This document shows positions 63,301 through 64,000 of a DNA stretch of 64,000 nt, one piece after another. The DNA is from Alentia gelatinosa (taxonomy: Eukaryota > Annelida > Polychaeta > Phyllodocida > Polynoidae). The notes under the pieces are model-generated. The model saw only the letters and a program-made list of their open reading frames with translations. It was not told where the DNA came from and made no database searches. Numbering within the stretch: the first letter of the stretch is position 1; the number at the start of each line of letters is the position of its first letter. Made by a program: the position numbers and the translations under genes. The stretch lies in assembly GCA_950022655.1 (NCBI GenBank), contig OX465580.1, positions 96,428,797-96,492,796 on the forward strand, read 5' to 3'.

Positions 63301-64000
63301 ATTGCTAATGCCTCAAGGAATTTTTGAATATATATCTGTTATAGAGAAAAACAGTGACATAGTCCCAACGATACAAAACATTGGCAAAACATCACTTCAT
63401 TGCAACCATCTCTAACATTCAAGACGTGAAATTTCATAATCTTAACCTTCATTCCTTGGGAGGGCAAGACACCGGACAAGTAATGTCTGAATAAATGGTC
63501 GTTGGCCATGCACCAATTTCAATTCTAAAAAAAACCACTGTTTTTAAATATACACGTTTGTAAAAGTATACAAAGCCGTGAAAACTACAACAAGCGTTCT
63601 AAGAGGCTTCCAGCAGAGAATCATGTTTTCTATCGGAAGGCAAGATTTATCGAAGAGACCAATCCGTTCTCTACCATGTGTAAGCTATGCGCCCCTCTCC
63701 AAACACACTTGCGCCTTCATAAACCATTTACGTTTGCCATGACCAGTGTAATCAAATCCATGCGTTGGCTCATCTTCTTATGGGATGTGTCGGTACTTTA
63801 TTTCTTTATTTCTGCAAAACCTGTTCCGACAGCCTGCAACACACTGCCAGTCAACCCTTTCGACAGGGCTACAGATTGAAAATGTATGTCGTACCCTTAT
63901 CGTAGCCATGTTGGAGTGTGTTCCAAGCAGAGAGAGCCCATCTTAAAGCTATTGAATTCACAAACCTCACGGGCCTCGCTGAGCACTGCTTCCAAAGTGT
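21900..64000 (-). CDS. Divergent IP3 receptor-like calcium channel, 3' half of gene (26 exons, 5' end outside window)
   Basis: Spliced minus-strand gene. Coding exons, 5' to 3': 64000-63966 (partial), 63064-62932, 62566-62437, 60570-60415, 59883-59792, 56326-56164, 52162-52048, 51622-51446, 50950-50828, 50563-50405, 50154-50005, 49736-49548, 48932-48858, 47059-46942, 43693-43587, 42850-42681, 42051-41917, 41504-41373, 31655-31547, 30928-30805, 30327-30146, 29684-29532, 29036-28959, 23106-22999, 22441-22304, 22061-21900. Every junction is GT-AG and phase-matched, with no internal stop. Visible fragment (residues numbered from the first whole codon): RIH-associated region about 375-540, membrane segments from about 701 to 965, zinc motif 986-1011, coiled C-terminus 1050-1120. 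Family knowledge: IP3 receptors are tetrameric ER calcium-release channels. The N-terminal ligand-binding domains lie outside the window, so IP3 binding cannot be judged. Ryanodine receptors are less likely because the C-terminal zinc motif and tail resemble IP3R. Confidence 0.9.
22304..22441 (-). CDS. IP3R-like exon 25
   Basis: Acceptor TGACCACAG, donor GTGAGC, 138 nt, phase 0 to 0. Encodes MKAQKTTFFPIGQALCL, matching ...LDWFPRMRAMSL of the IP3R tail, then a coiled segment. Confidence 0.9.
22523..22599. repeat. (TA)n microsatellite
   Basis: About 77 bp in intron 24 of the IP3R-like gene, about 80 bp upstream of exon 25. Confidence 0.95.
22999..23106 (-). CDS. IP3R-like exon 24, second half of zinc motif
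   Basis: Acceptor GAATTTCAG, donor GTATAC, 108 nt, phase 0 to 0. GFEHHVKNDHSMWAYMFLRI supplies the histidines and the MW.Y motif seen in IP3R (EEHNMW.Y). A 5.85-kb intron separates it from exon 23. Confidence 0.93.
24191..24447. mobile_element. Short MITE, AAGGCCGGTTTCCCATCACC termini
   Basis: Left end AAGGCCGGTTTCCCATCACC, right end GGCCAATGGAAACAGGCCTT. Internal inverted words CACCGACGG and CCGTCGGTG. Non-coding. Confidence 0.6.
24850..24910. repeat. Short tandem repeat ACTACNCAAGGTTG
   Basis: Three to four units of ACTACTCAAGGTTG and variants, just outside the left end of the 1.13-kb TIR element. Confidence 0.55.
24991..26122. mobile_element. 1.13-kb terminal-inverted-repeat element with seven copies of a 17-bp motif
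   Basis: Left terminus 24991-25039 and right terminus 26074-26122 are inverted repeats of about 48 bp, beginning TATGGTCAATTCTCCCAGAT, with three or four differences. The motif GGTCACCGTACATGGGC or its complement occurs near 25025, 25388, 25574, 25748, 25766, 25921 and 26074. No long ORF inside, so non-autonomous. The superfamily is unknown to me. Located in intron 23 of the IP3R-like gene. Confidence 0.8.
26454..26571 (+). promoter_or_regulatory. Candidate TATA/initiator promoter with short first exon
   Basis: TATAAAA at 26454-26460, an initiator-like TCAGTC at 26486-26491 and a Kozak-like ACCATGA with ATG at 26538. Eleven codons (MTSTMGRTRTY) run to a possible donor TATG|GTAACT at 26571. 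On the plus strand, inside intron 23 of the minus-strand gene. No downstream exon was identified. Confidence 0.35.
26984..27062. repeat. (TA)n microsatellite
   Basis: About 79 bp with one short interruption, in intron 23. Confidence 0.95.
28250..28553 (+). mobile_element. Hairpin-headed MITE, degenerate copy
   Basis: Shares ACCAGTTAATATTTTATTTT leading into TTTATCCGCC, and the end TTCTATGGAGAGTTAGATGG then ATAATAAA, with the 7.5-kb copy. The hairpin is eroded. Confidence 0.55.
28561..28874 (+). repeat. Tandem duplication, 157-bp unit x2
   Basis: Unit 1 at 28561-28717 and unit 2 at 28718-28874 both start CATGCAGG.AAAAGGGTAAAA and differ at only a handful of positions. Recent local duplication in intron 23, just after the 28.3-kb MITE and about 85 bp from exon 23. 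Confidence 0.85.
28959..29036 (-). CDS. IP3R-like exon 23, first half of C-terminal zinc motif
   Basis: Acceptor TTTTTAAAG, donor GTAATAAT, 78 nt, phase 0 to 0. Encodes DMRSRCFICNRNSFEFEKQA. CFIC supplies the two cysteines of the C-x2-C...H-x4-H zinc site conserved in IP3 and ryanodine receptors. Confidence 0.93.
29532..29684 (-). CDS. IP3R-like exon 22, S6-like helix
   Basis: Acceptor TTAATGACAG, donor GTAAGTAC, 153 nt, phase 0 to 0. Starts FMRPHELGLSFRTFGLAAIF and ends GLNIIFGIILDTFSELRESK. The last part is nearly the family signature LNLIFGVIIDTFADLR of the S6 helix and cytosolic gate. Confidence 0.95.
30146..30327 (-). CDS. IP3R-like exon 21, S5-like helix and pore helix
   Basis: Acceptor CTGACCAG, donor GTCAGT, 182 nt, phase 1 to 0. 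RSLLWVGVLGLFTLYIFTLV is the S5-like helix. It is followed by a loop of only about 14 residues and then TLWQCLVTIIRFGLLGELFE, which aligns with TLLMCIVTV..HGLR of the pore helix. The expected GGGVGD filter is not present. Confidence 0.92.
30805..30928 (-). CDS. IP3R-like exon 20, S4-like helix and linker
   Basis: Acceptor TCTCTAATAG, donor GTAAGAG, 124 nt, phase 0 to 1. GTAFYGYFFAFHLLNIVFDN and LQRVIRAVTLNG match the IP3R pattern in which the S4 helix is followed by LLNVIKSVTRNGRS. Confidence 0.92.
31547..31655 (-). CDS. IP3R-like exon 19, basic loop and start of next helix
   Basis: Acceptor CATTTTTAG, donor GTAGGT, 109 nt, phase 2 to 0. A very basic loop (FRFRRKKGEENQPKLEMKRQ) leads into FLSFVTIYYV, the first half of a long membrane helix that finishes in exon 20. 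Confidence 0.85.
31983..32248 (-). repeat. Split direct repeat B2, Ngaro-like copy 1
   Basis: 3' terminal repeat, 266 nt. A 41-nt piece (32249-32289) between A2 and B2 has no partner next to A1. Confidence 0.9.
32290..32490 (-). repeat. Split direct repeat A2, Ngaro-like copy 1
   Basis: 201 nt, nearly identical to A1. The element-strand start is GGGTTACTCATGGGC, directly joined to the end of B1 (GGGTAAT). It contains a CTCF-like 14-mer at 32397-32410. Confidence 0.9.
32397..32410 (+). promoter_or_regulatory. CTCF-like motif in A2 of Ngaro-like copy 1
   Basis: CCGCGAGGGGGCAG matches the vertebrate/insect CTCF core CCGCGNGGNGGCAG at every position. Identical site in A1 at 35576-35589. Binding is inferred only. 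Confidence 0.4.
32491..32756 (-). repeat. Split direct repeat B1, Ngaro-like copy 1
   Basis: 266 nt, AT-rich, nearly identical to B2; ends CCGGGGATAGGGTAAT on the minus strand. Confidence 0.9.
32795..33796 (-). CDS. Tyrosine recombinase (Ngaro-like copy 1), catalytic Arg I lost
   Basis: 333-residue ORF overlapping the gag-RNase H ORF by 767 nt in a different frame, as is usual for this class. SAM-like N-terminal domain about 40-125, catalytic domain about 135-325. Visible catalytic parts: HSPRKAAATQAYQAG (H-x-x-R) and SNSHRHYIK with the likely nucleophile Tyr. The first catalytic Arg should sit in ALRQSE, as in copy 2, but reads ALGQSEV here. Full-length frame, predicted inactive. Confidence 0.85.
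   Translation of the reverse strand: MYRSTLCYVSPADPALRSLQTRASARQCEARAPGTVANQRSAVATYLAFCRRMGADPQKPTVSFTMAYLEYVADHAPSPATVANQLSHMRSHLRLTGGDVAPTEDFRVRRALEAMRRNKTYQPNVKPAVPMDVLKAALAALDESPLHIALRAAILVIFYAALGQSEVAPPSATKFDPTRHLSRRDVVVTPGQVLIRVKAAKNMQIVGEEKTVTLQASPEPSSCPVRAIRKMIAAAPTASPEDPFLLLADGQVITTRTLSKEWKALLLTAHQPADYTLHSPRKAAATQAYQAGMPELSIQRYGGWRSNSHRHYIKDTDAKAVNLALIRSLNKHS
33030..35207 (-). CDS. Gag N-terminus fused in frame to RNase H (Ngaro-like copy 1)
   Basis: 725-codon ORF. Residues about 1-235 match the gag ORF of copy 2 (EREGLYTLSQKLEVRGSLGP). At about residue 240 the text jumps to LSVPEDKLHEVREHVRAVAQ, the region after the RT thumb in copy 2. The RNase H domain follows, with acidic motifs VDACLSGIGG, AELEALN, CDNMGTV and ADALSRAH. 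So zinc finger and RT were lost by a deletion of roughly 1.6 kb that kept the frame. After RNase H the frame stays open for over 200 Arg/Gly/Pro-rich codons that overlap the recombinase in another frame; that part has no recognisable domain. Confidence 0.8.
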   Translation of the reverse strand: MEKMGKTMESMFETMQAMARQRSPTRATQPTVREAHSTAEDRTRDWAWSWAQSLVRSSRLPAPRQLRERYVSEDLLQREMDREGIRHDRTAGRFSSDLTVSKLISKLYMYVEREGLYTLSQKLEVRGSLGPMEYISAYLLMMEDDWAVSKGDPRDMYRNLSQVSVDAQTRPSAAVRRWSNYIFDQVEAGRVYWSDHVRIQDECVRLAMTAATSAPNGQDGGRDGARELSVPEDKLHEVREHVRAVAQKRSLTKRQLQSILGRVLHVAKCIRPACPFVSKLLEALRGMGGYYININSEMRQDLEWLLRFAEGWNGHTLIPRGPPTKCLIVDACLSGIGGTDGRYSYSGRVCPVNDPVTCIAELEALNTVYAMCTFLTDRDRGTRVEVYCDNMGTVQALRSGRARNPVLAKCARQAWMVQARLQVDFVYTHVPGALNTVADALSRAHLTSRDFDTASRYLKFHSLAEVMPCTHVSFNPVLRLTCRSGATIAPDEGICSAMRGACPRNGREPAQRRRDLPRILPQDGRRPPETYRQLYHGVPRVRRGPRPLAGDGRKPAITHAVAPAADGGRRRADGGLQGETCTRGYEAQQNLPTERQASGADGRPQGSPRGPRRITPTHRSAGRYPGDILCGTGTERGRPTICDEVRPDATPVTPRRRGHARTGIDTRQGGQEHADSGGGKDSNPAGVSRTVLVPGAGNQEDDRGRPHGQPRGPVLTPGRRPSDHD
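35469..35669 (-). repeat. Split direct repeat A1, Ngaro-like copy 1
   Basis: 5' terminal repeat, 201 nt. Starts GGGTTACTCATGGGC on the minus strand. Carries the same CTCF-like 14-mer at 35576-35589. Confidence 0.9.
35576..35589 (+). promoter_or_regulatory. CTCF-like motif in A1 of Ngaro-like copy 1
   Basis: Same 14-mer as at 32397. It lies in the leader just upstream of the gag ORF. Confidence 0.4.
36243..36525. mobile_element. CGATA-rich palindromic MITE between the two Ngaro-like elements
   Basis: Both termini intact (GGCCCGGCGTCCACC and ATGCCGGGCC), flanked by TAA and TTA. It fills part of the 1-kb gap between the facing 5' ends of the two retroelements. Confidence 0.8.
36712..36848 (+). 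repeat. Split direct repeat A1 (truncated), Ngaro-like copy 2
   Basis: Starts GGGTTACTCATGGCC. Matches A2 until CACGGCACT, then breaks into gag coding sequence. CTCF-like 14-mer on the minus strand at 36793-36806. Confidence 0.88.
36793..36806 (-). promoter_or_regulatory. CTCF-like motif in A1 of Ngaro-like copy 2
   Basis: Minus strand reads CCGCTAGAGGGCAG, one position off the core consensus. Same place and same orientation relative to the element as in copy 1. A second copy is at 40908-40921. Confidence 0.35.
36855..37499 (+). pseudogene. Gag remnant with Cys/His cluster (Ngaro-like copy 2)
   Basis: Open frame that starts inside gag; the first part and initiator are lost in the A1 deletion. 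It aligns with copy 1 gag (DREGIYTLSQKLEVRGTLGP). A C-terminal Cys/His cluster, CRAYNSEKGC then HVCSFCDSVGRMC, is a probable nucleic-acid-binding finger. Stop TAA at 37497. The following RT is in the same frame. Confidence 0.75.
37617..38959 (+). pseudogene. Reverse transcriptase (Ngaro-like copy 2), frameshifted, YLED at catalytic site
   Basis: The RT reads in frame 0 up to VNGYIIK (about 38343), continues in another frame from NSVYGQERDHCLPTVD to about 38750, then returns to frame 0 at TWLGIVINAPEMSLTI. Two compensating indels explain this. RT motifs: STIDIARAYKDFRCDP, DTAMPFGARASSYHMQ and CMYLEDLIILSP. The last is the YxDD box with the first Asp changed to Glu. This DIRS/Ngaro-type RT is predicted inactive. 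Confidence 0.82.
38703..40313 (+). pseudogene. RT thumb and RNase H (Ngaro-like copy 2) with long overlapping tail
   Basis: 536-codon open frame. Starts in the RT palm end and gives LTIPEDKLLDVRAHVRAVSA, then RNase H with IVYACLSGIGG (expected Asp replaced by Tyr), AELEALN, CDNLGTV and EDALSRAH. The loss of the first acidic residue predicts a dead RNase H. The frame remains open to 40313 over the recombinase, giving an Arg/Gly/Pro-rich tail like the one in copy 1. Confidence 0.78.
39475..40494 (+). pseudogene. Tyrosine recombinase (Ngaro-like copy 2), broken by stops
   Basis: Same fold as in copy 1. In-frame TGA at about 40201 (a Cys in copy 1) and another TGA at about 40492 that removes the last residues. 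Catalytic ALRQSEV keeps Arg I, but the H-x-x-R box reads HGLCKAAA, so the second Arg is Cys. The likely nucleophile is in AHRTYIK. Inactive by two independent routes. Confidence 0.82.
40579..40827 (+). repeat. Split direct repeat B1, Ngaro-like copy 2
   Basis: AT-rich; matches B2 (41073-41339) except for an 18-19 nt gap near 40712. Ends TAGGGGTAAT, directly joined to A2. Confidence 0.88.
40828..41072 (+). repeat. Split direct repeat A2, Ngaro-like copy 2
   Basis: Complete A repeat, with CTCF-like 14-mer on the minus strand at 40908-40921. Its 3' part (from about 40964) is the piece missing from A1. Confidence 0.88.
41073..41339 (+). repeat. Split direct repeat B2, Ngaro-like copy 2
   Basis: 3' terminal repeat, 267 nt, ending TAGGGGTAAT at 41339. 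Host intron sequence resumes at 41340. Confidence 0.88.
41373..41504 (-). CDS. IP3R-like exon 18, second visible membrane helix
   Basis: Acceptor TTTTCTAG, donor GTACTG, 132 nt, phase 2 to 2. FLLPAGILHNILSLLVAASF is hydrophobic (about residues 754-776) and looks most like the third membrane helix of IP3R (TLFLLGAFNVCNK...). Only about 33 bp separate its donor from the B2 end of the plus-strand Ngaro-like element at 41339. Confidence 0.87.
41917..42051 (-). CDS. IP3R-like exon 17, first membrane helix
   Basis: Acceptor GCTCTTTCAG, donor GTAATT, 135 nt, phase 2 to 2. WTWWNYLVIFLSLIINIVMI is a clear membrane helix (about residues 701-719). It is followed by a polar, probably luminal loop with one N-glycosylation sequon (NSS). 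Confidence 0.88.
42681..42850 (-). CDS. IP3R-like exon 16, pre-channel coupling region
   Basis: Acceptor AATCCGCAG, donor GTAGGG, 170 nt, phase 0 to 2. Encodes SSPSNKLRDLFDWSSDILDD. This resembles the SKI.DFF..SE.LF.EM.WQ segment that precedes the first membrane helix of IP3 receptors. Confidence 0.85.
43587..43693 (-). CDS. IP3R-like exon 15
   Basis: Acceptor TTGTCCATAG, donor GTCAGTG, 107 nt, phase 1 to 0. Encodes MKYYDNHSMSVEVMTDNGLQ. In IP3 receptors the matching place carries an IEIVR.....IVF.VP strand pair that couples the cytosolic part to the channel. Confidence 0.82.
44401..45432. mobile_element. TIR element family G, copy A
   Basis: Terminal inverted repeats GGGACCCGTTTCAATAG and CTATTGAAACGGGCCCC. 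Matches copy B (45596-46281) in inverted orientation apart from a nested TTAA insertion. Interior rich in GTGAC/GTCAC words. No coding capacity. Confidence 0.8.
44660..45022. mobile_element. TTAA-target MITE (piggyBac-like ends) nested in family G copy A
   Basis: Flanked by TTAA at 44656-44659 and 45023-45026. Ends CCCTTTAAGGACG and CGTCCTTAAAGGG are inverted. TTAA duplication with CCC-start ends is typical of piggyBac-type elements. The right end has a 34-bp unit (GATGCCTCCAGGCATCATGC...) repeated three times, 44931-45015. Copy B shows the unfilled site. Confidence 0.82.
45596..46281. mobile_element. TIR element family G, copy B (inverted relative to copy A)
   Basis: Same termini as copy A. 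It preserves the empty site (GAATTAAGC) for the TTAA element found in copy A. A and B form a large inverted repeat with a spacer of about 165 bp. Confidence 0.8.
46437..46597. mobile_element. Short CGATA-rich MITE, subtype 2
   Basis: 161 bp. Termini GGCCCAGCGTCCACTGAGCT and CTCAGTCAACGCCGGGCC. Same ends as the 280-bp family but a different, shorter core (CTACCGATACCCCACGAT). Confidence 0.7.
46942..47059 (-). CDS. IP3R-like exon 14
   Basis: Acceptor TCTATTTTAG, donor GTAACT, 118 nt, phase 0 to 1. Encodes MPQDKQLRKSTRDTMLNVGF and a helix ending LPIAVDD. Position corresponds to the segment before the channel-coupling domain. Confidence 0.78.
47271..47525 (+). mobile_element. Hairpin-headed MITE, third subtype
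   Basis: Hairpin 47271-47366 with arms GTCAAAGTCGTCGTTCTCCA and its complement, core GAATATCAC. It is followed by a unit between TTAATCTCACACCTG and CAGGGGTGAGATAAA that contains AAGCCTATGGACATTTATTC. Confidence 0.65.
47659..48043. mobile_element. CTACGA-rich MITE with nested perfect hairpins
   Basis: Inverted termini GGGGTCCCTCCCAGCTACTA and TAGTAGGTGGGAGGGACCCC. Inside are a hairpin around 47700-47730 (ACGATTAAGTCTG and complement) and a perfect 14-bp hairpin at 47820-47853 (CTACGAAATTCAAA and complement). Confidence 0.78.
48310..48475 (+). mobile_element. Hairpin-headed MITE, fourth subtype
   Basis: Imperfect hairpin with arms CGAGTTTGAATAGCGTAGTA and TACGTAGCGATTCAAACGAG, then TCTATGGGAAAATCAACC. 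Same architecture as the copy at 47.3 kb. Confidence 0.5.
48858..48932 (-). CDS. IP3R-like exon 13 (25 codons)
   Basis: Acceptor TGTTTGTAG, donor GTGAGT, 75 nt, phase 0 to 0. Encodes ELRNTIDVASIRKIAVHYHK. Tiny exon, supported by phase, splice sites and the smooth join to exon 14. Confidence 0.75.
49548..49736 (-). CDS. IP3R-like exon 12, end of RIH-associated domain
   Basis: Acceptor TTCTATCAG, donor GTAGGAG, 189 nt, phase 0 to 0. Starts GNIENSQVVVDHDLIDYLNV, matching the G.C.ENQ....D.ID.. pattern I recall from IP3 receptors after the EFCQG turn. Confidence 0.9.
50005..50154 (-). CDS. IP3R-like exon 11, RIH-associated domain core
   Basis: Acceptor AATTACCAG, donor GTCAGT, 150 nt, phase 0 to 0. 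Begins DYLREQPDNIKTTNLVGKVV and ends LVTQLFSTLNEFCS. This is the most conserved cytosolic piece and the strongest single evidence for the IP3R/RyR family outside the channel. Confidence 0.92.
50405..50563 (-). CDS. IP3R-like exon 10, start of RIH-associated domain
   Basis: Acceptor CATATTCAG, donor GTCTGA, 159 nt, phase 0 to 0. Ends with LLLQMLASMCDGQNKDLQ. The CDGQN..LQ sequence, continued by DYLREQPDN in exon 11, is a hallmark of the RIH-associated domain shared by IP3 and ryanodine receptors. Confidence 0.88.
50828..50950 (-). CDS. IP3R-like exon 9
   Basis: Acceptor TTTTTTTCAG, donor GTACGT, 123 nt, phase 0 to 0. Encodes PVLNYFPKLLTESQWKKEMV and on to FPFVL. Solenoid helix pair just before the RIH-associated region. 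Confidence 0.78.
51446..51622 (-). CDS. IP3R-like exon 8
   Basis: Acceptor TTTCCAG, donor GTAAGTAC, 177 nt, phase 0 to 0. The start (IQRQQKEVKKEEYMSE) extends the exon 7 coiled coil. The rest (LIVLMYIIGFQGLVMERPSL) is hydrophobic and solenoid-like. An internal GTATGT follows codon 16 and could act as a donor, but I found no phase-compatible acceptor, so I kept one exon. Confidence 0.65.
52048..52162 (-). CDS. IP3R-like exon 7
   Basis: Acceptor TTATTTCAG, donor GTGAATG, 115 nt, phase 2 to 0. Lysine- and arginine-rich, probably coiled coil (RMLLAKHKSKQDDANKRF). It continues into the charged start of exon 8. Confidence 0.75.
52641..56035. mobile_element. 3.4-kb terminal-inverted-repeat element carrying a G/T minisatellite
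   Basis: Left end 52641-52673 and right end 56001-56035 are inverted repeats (core ATCACAGAAAGTRACSAAAT, 27 of 31 matching). A motif close to TGTCCGGGCGAGTGACC recurs near 53028, 53218, 53378, 53394, 55085, 55273, 55433 and, inverted, 55822. No transposase is seen. The element lies wholly in intron 6 of the IP3R-like gene. Confidence 0.72.
53423..55020 (+). repeat. G/T-rich minisatellite (TGGTTGGGTGG-like units)
   Basis: About 1.5 kb of degenerate tandem repeats built from TGGTTGGGTGG, TGGATGG and TGGTTTGG. It is strand-asymmetric: plus strand almost only G and T. A unique 110-bp piece (54285-54398) interrupts it. Open frames on both strands across it (Trp/Gly/Val-rich or Pro/Thr/Gln-rich) are consequences of composition. 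Confidence 0.9.
56164..56326 (-). CDS. IP3R-like exon 6
   Basis: Acceptor TTGTTGTAG, donor GTAAGC, 163 nt, phase 1 to 2. Encodes GQYLSFLTAMFFNADITSQE followed by GIYFRGTRDELFFYTCSGLF. It is well balanced in codon use and strongly globular. The next intron carries the 3.4-kb inverted-repeat element. Confidence 0.8.
56327..59791. other. Intron 5 of the IP3R-like gene
   Basis: Holds the CGACGCG-rich MITE at 57.2-57.9 kb and a short GA tract at 58195-58213. No other gene seen. Confidence 0.6.
57203..57863. mobile_element. CGACGCG-rich MITE related to the one at 47.7 kb
   Basis: Termini GGGTGTCCACCAAGGTCCCG and GGCGTTGGTGGGTGCGGGGTC (imperfect). It shares the word TCGCAGAGGGTCTACGAC with the 47.7-kb element (as its complement) and has an internal hairpin CTACGACAATCGA...TCGATTGTTGTAG. 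Confidence 0.65.
59792..59883 (-). CDS. IP3R-like exon 5
   Basis: Acceptor ATCTTAG, donor GTAGGAC, 92 nt, phase 2 to 1. Encodes YLDEISAIQKVLNEYDAIVK, a helical segment of the cytosolic solenoid. Confidence 0.75.
60139..60303. repeat. Compound (TA)n(CA)n microsatellite
   Basis: TA tract to 60208 followed by CA-rich tract with CACACACCTA variants to 60303. In intron 4, about 110 bp downstream of the exon 4 donor. Confidence 0.95.
60415..60570 (-). CDS. IP3R-like exon 4
   Basis: Acceptor CTTTCAG, donor GTAAGAG, 156 nt, phase 2 to 2. Contains ALDIKCLQLMRALIHNQE. The MRALIHN core is like the helical-solenoid sequence seen in IP3 receptors, where a similar LRALIHN occurs. Confidence 0.8.
60703..60842. 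mobile_element. Hairpin-headed MITE, fifth subtype
   Basis: TTTATTACCCACCTGATACG, AAGCCTATGGAGATTAC and a hairpin centred on ACGCAATATTACTACGCG. Short version of the family. Confidence 0.5.
61228..61614 (+). mobile_element. Hairpin-headed MITE, sixth subtype
   Basis: Hairpin 61228-61346 with arms GGGCCCCCGTATGCGAC and GTCGCATACGGGAGCCC and the core GATATCACGAGG...GAGTAATATCCGG. It is followed by a unit between TTTTATCCTACCCC and GGTGTAGGATAAAC that contains AAGCCTATGGGATTTTAT. Confidence 0.65.
62437..62566 (-). CDS. IP3R-like exon 3
   Basis: Acceptor CTCTCCAG, donor GTAAGT, 130 nt, phase 1 to 2. Encodes YCEETDALRLPLGNEFQQM and further helix. The upstream GA-rich tract (62567-62610) is intron sequence. 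Confidence 0.78.
62932..63064 (-). CDS. IP3R-like exon 2
   Basis: Acceptor TTTCCAG, donor GTATGT, 133 nt, phase 0 to 1. Encodes a charged helical stretch beginning KYVDFYREELKLNSQ. No named domain can be assigned from sequence alone; position suggests the helical linker before the RIH-associated region. Confidence 0.75.
63966..64000 (-). CDS. IP3R-like exon 1 of window (partial)
   Basis: The window edge cuts this exon. The last codons read TLEAVLSEARE and are followed by the donor GTTTGT. The reading joins exon 2 in phase 0. Short, so supported mainly by continuity with the next exon. Confidence 0.6.

Noticed and set aside
1..64000. CRISPR arrays, rRNA genes, bacterial promoters or operons
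   Set aside because: Intron-rich eukaryotic DNA; none of these seen.

Overview
This window is animal nuclear DNA. Its coding exons are short, separated by GT-AG introns and phase-consistent. Long AT microsatellites, many short inverted-repeat transposons and a Ngaro-type tyrosine-recombinase retrotransposon pair point to a repeat-rich invertebrate, most likely marine. I cannot name the species; a deuterostome is a guess.

The main gene runs on the minus strand from beyond 64000 down to a stop codon at 21900. I could chain 26 coding exons by hand (3413 nt; 1136 residues in the visible fragment). All exon junctions keep the frame. It is the C-terminal half of a divergent inositol 1,4,5-trisphosphate receptor (IP3R)-like protein: an RIH-associated helical region, a cluster of membrane segments, an S6-like helix, the C-terminal CFIC...H....H zinc motif and a short coiled coil. 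The usual IP3R selectivity-filter sequence is not present, and the loop before the pore is very short.

The introns carry large insertions. Intron 18 (31656-41372) holds two Ngaro-like elements in opposite orientation, 5' end to 5' end. Each has the split direct repeat layout A1-ORFs-B1-A2-B2. Both are decayed in different ways, and one ends about 33 bp from a splice donor. Intron 23 (23107-28958) holds a 1.13-kb terminal-inverted-repeat element with seven copies of a 17-bp motif, and a candidate TATA/initiator promoter on the plus strand. Intron 6 (52163-56163) holds a 3.4-kb terminal-inverted-repeat element that carries a G/T minisatellite and repeated copies of another 17-bp motif.

From 1 to 21899, downstream of the gene, I find no convincing host exon. 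This part holds palindromic MITEs, a 1-kb inverted repeat at 7.5-8.5 kb, a single intronless gag-like ORF with a CCCH zinc finger at 11.2-12.4 kb between two TA tracts, a TTAA-type MITE and several GC-rich patches. Across the whole window at least five MITE families recur, which suggests long-running small DNA transposon activity around a gene that stayed open.
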